Assembly: GCA_903928285.1 (NCBI GenBank)
Contig: CAIYQH010000073.1
Coordinates: 1-6,003, forward strand
Direction of reading: 5' to 3'
DNA: 6,003 bases
From: an uncultured Bacteroidales bacterium
Lineage (GTDB): Bacteria > Bacteroidota > Bacteroidia > Bacteroidales > FEN-979
Part shown: positions 1-5,978 of the stretch, in pieces
Layout of the letters: every line of letters begins with the position of its first letter
Numbering within the stretch: position 1 is the stretch's first letter
Made by a program: the position numbers and the translations under genes
The notes under the pieces: generated by a model
What the model was told of the DNA's origin: nothing
The model's input: the letters and a program-made list of their open reading frames with translations, nothing else
Database searches by the model: none

Positions 1-809
1 ATAACGGTCAGCAAACGTTTCTTACCGTCTCGGAATTTCCACACCGGGATCAGCAACACAGGCATGATCAGGAAAAAATAGGCATTTTTACTGAGCGAGA
101 GCAAAACTGCAACCAGGATGACAAGAAAGACATCGCGCCTGGTGATGATTTTTTTGTCATCAAAGGCAAGGCGAAAGATCAAAGCGGTCAACAGGAAAGC
201 AAGCCCGTTTGTCATGGCATCCCCGCTGACCGACGCTCCCTGGAAAACTGACATGGGCAACAAGGCGACCAGCAGGAACATCCATCTGGCAACGGGTGTG
301 ATCCCAATGGCCAGGTAAATAAGGATTGTCCAGATAAACAGGTTTCCAAGCCTTGCGGCGTATAAAAGGAAAAGCGGTCGAAGATGAAGTAAACGGGGCA
401 GTATTAAGCCAAGGGTTTGCGGCAGATATGGAACCGGCGAATAATGGGCCACAAACTGGAAATTGGCAAAGGATTGCCTATCCGCGTTTAATGGAATGTG
501 AATGGCACGCAACCAATCCTCTCTGCCGACCTTCTTCCCTGCCCTGAACCTGATTTTTGAAAACACAGAATCCAGACGAAGTACACTCTCAGGAATGAAT
601 CCCCCGATCTGGGCCTGGTAAATCGCGCTAACAAAATGACCTGATGATATATGGCAGACCCGGAAAAAGTGCACGTTTTCGTCAGGCACCTGAAAAGGCG
701 GGGTTAAAAACACCGTCAGGGTTCCGCAGGTAACTGCAAATAAGAGAAAGATCTTCTGTGCCTTGAACTTGCCGGCAACTGCCAGGAAAGACAACAGTTC
801 CTTTTTCAT
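1..809 (-). CDS. DUF2142-type polytopic membrane protein, N-terminal part (runs off left edge)
   Basis: The reading frame is open from the ATG at 809-807 to the window edge, giving 269 codons without a stop, so the C-terminal part is missing. A short cytoplasmic N-terminus is followed by a first membrane segment at about residues 20-36. Next comes PPFQVPDENVHFFR (37-50), which I recognise as the hallmark opening of DUF2142 membrane proteins. A long, probably extracytoplasmic loop (about 50-130) ends in AHYSPVPYLPQ (121-131). Hydrophobic segments follow at about 155-172, 176-192, 201-216, 226-241 and 244-257, and one loop carries GASVSGDAMTNG (191-202). The family is uncharacterised. It resembles GT-C membrane glycosyltransferases in architecture and often lies in polysaccharide loci, so a role in lipid-linked sugar transfer is inference. 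The leader is A-rich with no Shine-Dalgarno match. A 263-bp gap separates it from the methyltransferase gene upstream, so it may have its own promoter. Confidence 0.85.
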   Translation of the reverse strand, partial: MKKELLSFLAVAGKFKAQKIFLLFAVTCGTLTVFLTPPFQVPDENVHFFRVCHISSGHFVSAIYQAQIGGFIPESVLRLDSVFSKIRFRAGKKVGREDWLRAIHIPLNADRQSFANFQFVAHYSPVPYLPQTLGLILPRLLHLRPLFLLYAARLGNLFIWTILIYLAIGITPVARWMFLLVALLPMSVFQGASVSGDAMTNGLAFLLTALIFRLAFDDKKIITRRDVFLVILVAVLLSLSKNAYFFLIMPVLLIPVWKFRDGKKRLLTV

Positions 810-1072
810 GCGACCAGTTCGTTCAGCGTTTCTTATTTTTTTCAAACACCTGTCGTAATGTAATTATCATAATGTAGTGACAGCTTCGCCCTTTCGGTCA
901 CAATAAATCACAGGGAGTTAATGACCGTTATTCAGGAATTGTTCGTTTATTCCCTTCAAAAATAAAGAAAAAATGCCGCCTTCTCTATTTGAGGCTGAAA
1001 AAAATCAGCCTGGCAGCGATTTCCCAAAAAATCAATAAATTCATGAAATGGTATCCGGGCCAAAAAATCGCA
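810..1072. other. Intergenic region between two minus-strand genes
   Basis: These 263 bp separate the end of the small methyltransferase gene from the start of the DUF2142 gene, both on the minus strand. I see no convincing coding sequence. There is a possible terminator hairpin at 992-1011. There is also a short interrupted inverted repeat, CTGTC at 850-854 against GACAG at 879-883, which encloses two copies of TAATGTA (856-862 and 870-876). The latter could be an operator for the DUF2142 gene, but it is too short to call. No clear Bacteroidota promoter (TAnnTTTG with an upstream TTTG) was found. Confidence 0.5.
992..1011 (-). terminator. Candidate hairpin terminator downstream of the small methyltransferase gene
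   Basis: AGGCTGA (992-998) and TCAGCCT (1005-1011) form a perfect 7-bp stem around six A on the plus strand, which is six U in the minus-strand transcript. It lies 61 bp past the stop codon of the methyltransferase gene. The transcript continues into a T-rich stretch (minus-strand positions about 973-961) some 18 nt later rather than directly after the stem. It is therefore not a textbook intrinsic terminator, and a chance hairpin is possible. Confidence 0.35.
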
Positions 1073-1627
1073 TTACTTTTTAAAAACGAAAAGATTGTTT
1101 AACCCAAACTGGAACCGACGGTGTTTAACCAGTTTAAACCCTGAAAGGGTAAATACAGGAACAGTTTCACCTACCCTGAAACCATAATGCTGGTGTCCTT
1201 TCATGTCATCATCGGTGAGGCGTAAAAACCTGAGGGTATGTATGATATAGTCGACAAGCGGCGACGGAACTGTTATGATCATTTTCCCCCCGGGATTTAA
1301 CAGGTCATACACGCTTTTTGCGAACGCATCCAGATCAGCTGCACGAATGTGTTCAATTACAGCCAGCGCAGTGATACAGTCAAACTGCATCCCCCGTAAC
1401 GCCTCTGAGGGAAATTTATCCCTGATGAAAATAATCCCTTCGGGTATCGGGCTCTCTCCCGAACCAGGTTCAGGATCAATCCCGGTATACCTGATGTTCT
1501 TTTTTTTCAGGAATGCATATTGCTCACAACAATTGCTGCCGATATCAAGCAATTTGCTTTCAGGAAGTATCCAGGTACCGGCAACCGAAAACCTTCTGTG
1601 CTGTAAATAGATGTCAATTTTTTTCAT
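1073..1627 (-). CDS. Small class I SAM-dependent methyltransferase
   Basis: This 184-residue protein has a Rossmann-type methyltransferase core and little else. Motif I is LLDIGSN (26-32), the SAM-binding glycine loop. GIDPEP (49-54) follows, with an acidic residue placed to bind the SAM ribose. ALAVIEHI (87-94) is the motif IV region and LNPGGKMIITVPSP (110-123) is the usual post-core strand. No membrane segment or signal peptide is visible. The start at 1627 lies inside the end of the upstream GT2 gene, with a 14-nt overlap (1614-1627), so the two are very probably cotranscribed and translationally coupled. No Shine-Dalgarno sequence precedes it. It is short for the class and has only a small C-terminal substrate region. 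Given its partner, a sugar, polyprenyl-linked sugar or lipid acceptor is plausible, but the substrate cannot be read from sequence. Confidence 0.88.
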   Translation of the reverse strand: MKKIDIYLQHRRFSVAGTWILPESKLLDIGSNCCEQYAFLKKKNIRYTGIDPEPGSGESPIPEGIIFIRDKFPSEALRGMQFDCITALAVIEHIRAADLDAFAKSVYDLLNPGGKMIITVPSPLVDYIIHTLRFLRLTDDDMKGHQHYGFRVGETVPVFTLSGFKLVKHRRFQFGLNNLFVFKK

Positions 1628-2786
1628 CGGGATTAGTATATTTTGTTTTTATCCCCAGTATTCTTAGTAAAAAACTGGAGAAAATGGTTTGGATGCCAAT
1701 GGATATCAAGGTAATGGAAGGGATAAGCAGCCTGAATGTTTCTCCCGGGTTATGGATAGGCCCGTATCCGATATTGTTCCAGCCGTTTAACAGTTTCAGC
1801 AGCAGGATAACACCCACCAGCAAAAAACCAGCTCCTGCCGCGATTCCTCTTTCGAGCGTAAAAATTGTGGCAAAAAACCGGTGCTTCGGTTTTGCAGGGT
1901 ATAAACCCTGGTTCATCGAAAAAACCCTGATAAATACGGCATACAGAAACAACTGGTATGAAAGAACTGCCATCGATCCGGCAATGGTAAGGGTATGAAT
2001 GTCAAGACCGATTTTTTTGATGTACAGCGTCCCGGGAAGCAGGATCAGCAAGCTCCCAACCGACAGTAAAAAGAAGATTAGCGAGGGGTAAAAGAAAAGC
2101 CACCTGGGACAGTACATCAACAGGAAAACCAGCTGACGCCAGCCATCTCTCCAGGTCTGAAGATGCGGGGCCCTGTTTCTTCCATCTGGCGACAGGGTCG
2201 TGGGCACTTCGGAAATACGGTATTTCAGCAAGGTTGCCTTGACAACCATTTCCGTTGCAAATTCCATCCCTGGCGTTACCAGTCCAAGGTTTAATATCCG
2301 AGCCCTGTTAAACCCCCTCAATCCGCAATTAAAATCCTTCACCGGCGACTTGAAAAACAACCTGCCGATAAACGAGATTGTTGGATTACCTATATACCTG
2401 TGTATCACTGGCATTGCTCCCCGTTGAATTCCACCCGCAAACCTGTTCCCCATCACGAGGTCATATCCTTCCCTGAGCTTATCAATAACATTCGTCAGGT
2501 TCAAAAAATCATAACTATCATCCCCATCTCCCATGATAATATATTTCCCTGATGAGGCATTAATACCGGCAATCAAGGCACTGCCATAACCTCTTTCCTG
2601 AACATGGGTAACTTTGGCCCCTGCCGCCAAAGCAATGTGGTCTGACCCATCAGCACTTCCATTGTCGGCTACCAAAATCTCCCCTGAAATCTTGTTAGCC
2701 TCTAAAAACGCCCGGGCCTTTTTAATACAAATCCCCAGCGTTTCTGCTTCATTTAAACAGGGTATCAGGATGGTCAATTCACACAT
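1614..2786 (-). CDS. GT2 family glycosyltransferase, polyprenyl-phosphate sugar synthase-like, with C-terminal membrane domain
   Basis: This 390-residue protein has an N-terminal GT-A catalytic domain of about 220 residues. Visible motifs are LTILIPCLNEAETL (4-17), VADNGSADGS (39-48), and MGDGDDSYDF (85-94) with the DxD-type metal/nucleotide-sugar site. Further on are MGNRFAGGIQRG (112-123), RYIGNP (130-135), DFNCGLRGF (151-159), EFATEMV (175-181) and an Arg-rich segment at about 198-217. This order matches the dolichol/undecaprenyl-phosphate sugar synthase subgroup, which moves a sugar from a nucleotide donor to a polyprenyl phosphate at the inner face of the cytoplasmic membrane. Four hydrophobic segments follow at about 229-250, 265-290, 313-333 and 352-374, anchoring the enzyme. 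It is the first gene of a two-gene operon; its stop overlaps the start of the downstream methyltransferase. The leader is A-rich (minus strand) without a Shine-Dalgarno sequence, as is usual in Bacteroidota. The family is firm; the sugar donor is unknown. Confidence 0.92.
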   Translation of the reverse strand: MCELTILIPCLNEAETLGICIKKARAFLEANKISGEILVADNGSADGSDHIALAAGAKVTHVQERGYGSALIAGINASSGKYIIMGDGDDSYDFLNLTNVIDKLREGYDLVMGNRFAGGIQRGAMPVIHRYIGNPTISFIGRLFFKSPVKDFNCGLRGFNRARILNLGLVTPGMEFATEMVVKATLLKYRISEVPTTLSPDGRNRAPHLQTWRDGWRQLVFLLMYCPRWLFFYPSLIFFLLSVGSLLILLPGTLYIKKIGLDIHTLTIAGSMAVLSYQLFLYAVFIRVFSMNQGLYPAKPKHRFFATIFTLERGIAAGAGFLLVGVILLLKLLNGWNNIGYGPIHNPGETFRLLIPSITLISIGIQTIFSSFLLRILGIKTKYTNPDEKN

Positions 2787-3191
2787 ATGGAAAATTATTT
2801 TTTTTGTCTTTGGTTAACCGGGCAAAAAAATGGAGGTTTCTGTCAAAAAACCAGGTGAATGGCCACGGGTATAATGAAAGTTTCCGGGTAATAAGCTCCT
2901 CGCGTAACCCTGCCTGCTGGTATAGAAAAAACCTGACTGTTGAAACGGATTGGGTTCACATACATTTATCCGCTCGGTTTATTAACAAATCCTTAACCAA
3001 AAGGCCCCGGTTGAAAAAACCAGGAACAGAAATTCAATTCGTTAAATAAAAATTGTTTTTCTTTGTAACCAGGAACAAAGGAATAAATGATTTATACAGG
3101 TTTTATCCTGAAATCCAGGCATCCACTAAGCCTGAATATTTGAGATAAATACCCTGTCTTGTTTTTCATTCATCAATAACCAAACCGGGCC
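2787..3191. other. Divergent intergenic region (405 bp)
   Basis: This region separates the minus-strand GT2/methyltransferase operon from the plus-strand membrane-protein gene and must hold promoters for both. I found no clean TAnnTTTG -7 element on either strand. AATATTTG and TTTCTTTG on the plus strand are one-mismatch near matches and were not called. Two 11-nt direct repeats are present: AAAAAACCAGG at 2845-2855 and 3014-3024, and AACCAGGAACA at 3018-3028 and 3066-3076 approximately. The palindrome GGTTAACC lies at 2812-2819. A plus-strand open frame of 81 codons (2804-3049) has no recognisable protein features and is rejected as a gene. Confidence 0.55.
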
Positions 3192-4727
3192 ATGATTCTG
3201 AAACAGGATTTTCAAGCAATAAAAACCAATAAATGGTGGTTTTTTTTACTGCTGATTCCATCCATTCTTATCATTGAGTTCAACTTCTGCAAACAGGATT
3301 ATTTCTGGAACAACCATTACGACCCCTCGTATGCTTACCTGATGAACGGACTGAATCTTGCTGTAAACCACGGGGATATTGGTCATACCGACCACCCGGG
3401 AACACCTGTCCAGATGATCGTTGCCGTGATAATCACCACAACATATTATTTCACACCTACCGGTAATTCCATGCCAGAAGATGTATTGTACTACCCTGAA
3501 TACTATCTCAGGATCATAGCACTGATTTTTACCTTTGTCAACATTTTTCTTGTTCTTTTACTTGGTTTTGTTGCACTCCGCTGTACCGGGGAGGTCATCA
3601 CTTCACTGATGTTCCAGTCAATGACGTTTATTCCGATAAGCCATTTGATCCAGCATAATTTTTATGATGTCAAACCGGAACCGGTCCAGTTTGCGGGCAC
3701 GATGATCCTCATGATGTTTTTCCTGGTTTATTCGACAGGAAAGGGCTTGCACGGGTCATTCAGCATAAACAGGCGCCTCAACCTGACTATTCCTGTCGCC
3801 CCGATTGCCTTTGGCACGCTTATAGGATTTATCATTACCTGCAAGACCATCGCATTTCCCCTGTTTTTTTTCCCGCTGGTCTTAATCCCGGGTGCCAGGA
3901 AAAAAATCCTTTATGTACTGACCTGCCTGGCCACATTCCTGGTTTTAACGATCCCTATATGGAATATCTATCCGAAATTCATCGACCGGACACTCCGCTT
4001 TTTCGTTCATTCCGGCAAATACGGACATGGAGCCGCCAATGTGATGGATATTCATGCCATGGACCAGAACTTAATTAATATAGTACATACAGCCCCTGTT
4101 TTTCTTTTTGTACTGGTAGTTTCCATCACCCTGGTTATTTCATGGTTTTTAAGGAATATGCGTGATAAACGGTTCAATATACTGGCAACCCTGGTCATCA
4201 TCCAGCTGATTTCAGTGTTTCTTGTATGCAAGGAATTTGCCCCACGATATATGCTGCCGGTATTATTTACGATCGTACTGAATTTATACCTGATCTTTTT
4301 GATTTTTAAGGTGCGGAAAATGTTAAAAAACATCGTCCTGCTTTCATTTATCCTGGCCTGCTTTTCCCTGAACTTCAGGATTCCCCTCGATCCTACGGGC
4401 GATAATCTTCCGATAAAAAGGGAAAAAGGGACACTGAATATTTTCTGCTGGGATACGCCCGACCCCATGGCTGCCCTATATTCAGGCAACTCCTATTCAA
4501 AAAAAATGAGGAACTCCCTCCTCGCCCGAACTTATCCTCATTTCGTCTTTTATAATTACTGGATGGATCAGCTTACAGACTGGAACCACACGCTCAATTT
4601 TGACTCCCTGAGAAGGGTGCAACCCAGGATTATCCTTTATGGCCCTGAAAAATCCTTTAAGAAATTAAATGACAGCATTAAACTGAAAAAACTCGGTAAA
4701 ATGAAATTCCTGGTTGAACCAATATAA
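3192..4727 (+). CDS. Polytopic membrane protein, GT-C glycosyltransferase-like
   Basis: This 511-residue protein has about ten or eleven hydrophobic segments (roughly 15-32, 72-88, 107-129, 136-150, 164-181, 202-231, 238-257, 301-320, 328-346, 353-373, 378-395). A soluble C-terminal domain of about 115 residues follows. The first extracytoplasmic loop carries HYDPSYAYLMNGLNLA (42-57) and TDHPGTPVQ (66-74). An Asp in the first loop is the usual catalytic position of GT-C enzymes that use lipid-linked sugars, so D44 or D67 is a candidate. Other likely conserved spots are VKPEPVQFAGT (160-170), a large loop with FVHSGKYGHG (271-280), and EFAPRYMLP (348-356), similar to the RY-x-LP segment of ArnT/PMT-like proteins. 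I cannot assign a named family, and a non-enzymatic membrane protein is possible. The ATG at 3192 is preceded by an A/C-rich leader with no Shine-Dalgarno sequence. The gene ends in tandem in-frame stops TAA TGA. A methyltransferase gene follows after 115 bp. Confidence 0.8.
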   Translation: MILKQDFQAIKTNKWWFFLLLIPSILIIEFNFCKQDYFWNNHYDPSYAYLMNGLNLAVNHGDIGHTDHPGTPVQMIVAVIITTTYYFTPTGNSMPEDVLYYPEYYLRIIALIFTFVNIFLVLLLGFVALRCTGEVITSLMFQSMTFIPISHLIQHNFYDVKPEPVQFAGTMILMMFFLVYSTGKGLHGSFSINRRLNLTIPVAPIAFGTLIGFIITCKTIAFPLFFFPLVLIPGARKKILYVLTCLATFLVLTIPIWNIYPKFIDRTLRFFVHSGKYGHGAANVMDIHAMDQNLINIVHTAPVFLFVLVVSITLVISWFLRNMRDKRFNILATLVIIQLISVFLVCKEFAPRYMLPVLFTIVLNLYLIFLIFKVRKMLKNIVLLSFILACFSLNFRIPLDPTGDNLPIKREKGTLNIFCWDTPDPMAALYSGNSYSKKMRNSLLARTYPHFVFYNYWMDQLTDWNHTLNFDSLRRVQPRIILYGPEKSFKKLNDSIKLKKLGKMKFLVEPI

Positions 4728-4842
4728 TGATGCGGTCCGCTGTTTCTTTTCTTCATAGACTAACTGCATATTTGTTCACCCAGAACGACAGATCACCTGT
4801 AATAATCCGAAATAATCATCATAAGATAAATTCAAAAGCCGC
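4728..4842. other. Short intergenic region between the membrane-protein and zinc-ribbon methyltransferase genes
   Basis: These 115 bp begin with a second in-frame stop (TGA, 4728-4730) and then GCGGTCCGC (4732-4740). That palindrome is too tight to form a proper hairpin loop, and although T-rich sequence follows, I do not call a terminator. The rest is AT-rich. The two flanking plus-strand genes may be cotranscribed, but the gap also leaves room for a separate promoter. No Shine-Dalgarno sequence is seen before the ATG at 4843. Confidence 0.4.
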
Positions 4843-5625
4843 ATGGGAAATTTAATCCCCGACAAAATTAAAAGACAGGCCGGATTGCTTTTTCATATGG
4901 GCAGGAAATACACTTGCCCTTTCTGCCATTATTCTTCCAGAGACCTGAAACCAATCGGGATTGATGTGCCTGTGCTACAAGATAAACAGGTCGTCGGCGG
5001 AGGCAAAAGGTTTGGCGGTTGTTATAAATGTGGGTCCTATGACAGGGAACGGTTAGTGTACGCGTTTCTTAAAGAAAAAATGAAGATTTTCGATAACGGA
5101 AACGAAAAAAGTATCCTGCACATTGCTCCTGAACACAACCTGTCAAAAATATTACTTGAATTTGGTTTCAGGGAATATATCTGCTGTGACCTGTTCGCTC
5201 CGGGTTATACCTATCCGAAACACGTTCTGAATATCAATATTCTGAATATTCCCTATAGCGATCATACTTTTGACCTTGTGATCTGCAACCATGTATTGGA
5301 ACATATTCCCGCCGACATGCGTGCCATGAAGGAACTCAAAAGGGTACTTAAGCCAGGGGGAAGCGCAATTCTGCAGGTTCCGATCTCCAAAAATTCATTG
5401 GTAACCTACGAGGATTTTTCAGTGACGGAGCCAAAACAAAGAGTAACTGTGTTCGGACAATCTGACCATATACGGATTTATGGCCAGGACTATGTAAACC
5501 GGCTGGAAGAAAGCGGGTTTAAGGTAAACAGGATCAACATCTCCAGGGAATTTATCCACTACGGCCTTAATCCTGACGAAGACCTTTTTATCGGTGACAG
5601 GCAGCTCCCGTCAATTCTCCGTTAA
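4843..5625 (+). CDS. Class I SAM-dependent methyltransferase with N-terminal zinc-ribbon-like module
   Basis: This 260-residue protein starts with a probable zinc ribbon: CPFC (25-28) and CYKC (60-63), two CxxC pairs about 32 residues apart, followed by GSYDRERL (64-71). The methyltransferase core follows. Its motif I is the unusual ILHIAPEHNL (91-100) in place of the glycine-rich DxGxG loop, a form I associate with this zinc-ribbon subgroup. D116 in CCDLFAPGY is the probable ribose-binding acid. FDLVICNHVLEHI (143-155) and LKRVLKPGGSAILQVP (165-180) are the later core motifs. The C-terminal part contains GQSDHIRIYG (205-214), probably near the active site. The last six residues, LPSILR (255-260), and the TAA stop are encoded by the first units of the downstream tandem repeat, so the native C-terminus has probably been replaced. 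A sugar or lipid-linked intermediate of the local glycan pathway is a plausible substrate; this is inference. Confidence 0.9.
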   Translation: MGNLIPDKIKRQAGLLFHMGRKYTCPFCHYSSRDLKPIGIDVPVLQDKQVVGGGKRFGGCYKCGSYDRERLVYAFLKEKMKIFDNGNEKSILHIAPEHNLSKILLEFGFREYICCDLFAPGYTYPKHVLNINILNIPYSDHTFDLVICNHVLEHIPADMRAMKELKRVLKPGGSAILQVPISKNSLVTYEDFSVTEPKQRVTVFGQSDHIRIYGQDYVNRLEESGFKVNRINISREFIHYGLNPDEDLFIGDRQLPSILR

Positions 5626-5766
5626 TCACTATGTTTTCTCCGTTAATTCTCCGTTAACCTCCCGTCAATTCTCCGTTAATCACTATGCTTTCTCCGTTAA
5701 TTCTCCGTTAATCTCCCGTCAATTCTCCGTTAATCACTATATTTTCTCCGTTAATTCTCCGTTAGT
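5605..5766. repeat. 54-bp tandem repeat, three copies
   Basis: The copies are 5605-5658, 5659-5712 and 5713-5766, each exactly 54 bp. Each splits as CTCCCGTCAAT, TCTCCGTTAAT, a 10-mer CACTATnnTT, TCTCCGTTAAT and TCTCCGTTAnn. The copies differ only in the 10-mer (GT, GC or AT at its variable bases) and in the last two bases of the unit (AC, AT or GT). Such near identity points to recent duplication or homogenisation of a block that was already built from 11-mers. Confidence 0.95.
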
Positions 5767-5810
5767 CTCCCGTCAAATCTCCGTAAATCTCCCGATCTTC
5801 CCCCTATTCT
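5767..5810. repeat. Degenerate in-register 11-mers joining the two arrays
   Basis: Four units keep the 11-bp register between the 54-bp array and the 11x11 array: CTCCCGTCAAA (5767-5777), TCTCCGTAAAT (5778-5788), CTCCCGATCTT (5789-5799) and CCCCCTATTCT (5800-5810). The first two are near copies of the opening pair of the 54-bp unit. The last two have lost the central CGT. The preserved register suggests that both arrays derive from one 11-bp ancestor. Confidence 0.8.
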
Positions 5811-5931
5811 CCTGCGTCATCCCTGCGTCATCCCTGCGTCATCCTTGCGTCATCCCTGCGTCATCCCTGCGTTGTCCTTGCGTCGTCCTTGCGTCGTCCT
5901 TGCGTCGTCCTTGCGTCGTCCTTGCGTCGTC
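5811..5931. repeat. 11-bp tandem repeat, eleven copies
   Basis: Eleven contiguous units fill exactly 121 bp. Units 1-3 and 5 are CCTGCGTCATC and unit 4 is CTTGCGTCATC. Unit 6 is the transitional CCTGCGTTGTC, and units 7-11 are all CTTGCGTCGTC. The block structure, with variants clustered rather than mixed, is what local slippage or unequal exchange produces. Because 11 is not a multiple of 3, the tract reads through all three frames and makes a stable repeated protein unlikely. Confidence 0.97.
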
Positions 5932-5942
5932 CCCCGTTCAAA

Positions 5943-5978
5943 ATTCGTTATTCGATATCCGGTCCTCGAATTACGAAA
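5943..5978. repeat. Imperfect inverted repeat at the edge of the array
   Basis: ATTCGTTATTCGA (5943-5955) pairs with TCGAATTACGAAA (5966-5978) across a 10-nt loop. Eleven of the twelve positions nearest the loop match (mismatch at 5949/5972). It lies 11 bp beyond the last 11-mer. No T-run follows on the plus strand, so it is a weak candidate for a plus-strand terminator. It could equally be a degenerate palindromic intergenic element. Confidence 0.6.

Larger units (their letters stand above)
5605..5931. repeat. Composite 11-bp-period tandem array (327 bp)
   Basis: The tract divides without remainder into 27 units of 11 bp and three units of 10 bp. Most 11-bp units carry CGT at positions 5-7: CTCCCGTCAAT, TCTCCGTTAAT, CCTGCGTCATC and CTTGCGTCGTC. 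It has three parts: three copies of a 54-bp higher-order unit (5605-5766), four degenerate in-register 11-mers (5767-5810), and eleven near-identical 11-mers (5811-5931). The plus strand is strongly pyrimidine-rich. The array begins inside the preceding methyltransferase gene and supplies its stop codon. No spacers of variable sequence exist, so it is not CRISPR. The function is unknown. Confidence 0.95.

Noticed and set aside
118..547. Two small plus-strand open frames (118-318 and 353-547)
   Set aside because: They lie antisense to the DUF2142 gene, whose minus-strand frame is open throughout with clear family motifs.
1275..2427. Plus-strand open frames at 1275-1610, 1513-1998 and 2200-2427
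   Set aside because: They are antisense shadows of the methyltransferase and GT2 genes, which carry full motif sets on the minus strand.
2614..2817. Plus-strand open frame across the GT2 start
   Set aside because: It is antisense to the GT2 N-terminal motifs and has no features of its own.
2804..3049. 81-codon plus-strand open frame in the divergent intergenic region
   Set aside because: It overlaps the necessary promoter space of both flanking genes, has no recognisable domain, signal or membrane segment, and looks like translated noncoding sequence.
3060..3191. Bacteroidota-type -7 elements (TTTCTTTG, AATATTTG) upstream of the membrane-protein gene
   Set aside because: Each has a mismatch in the TA pair and neither has a suitable TTTG element at the expected upstream spacing.
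4052..4489. 145-codon minus-strand open frame
   Set aside because: It is antisense to the GT-C-like membrane protein, which has a coherent membrane topology through the same stretch.
4732..4740. GCGGTCCGC as a terminator stem after the membrane-protein gene
   Set aside because: The palindrome leaves at most a 3-bp stem once a real loop is allowed, which is too weak despite the T-rich sequence that follows.
5605..5931. CRISPR array
   Set aside because: Units are 11 or 54 bp and contiguous, with no unique spacers of even length between identical repeats, and no cas genes are present.
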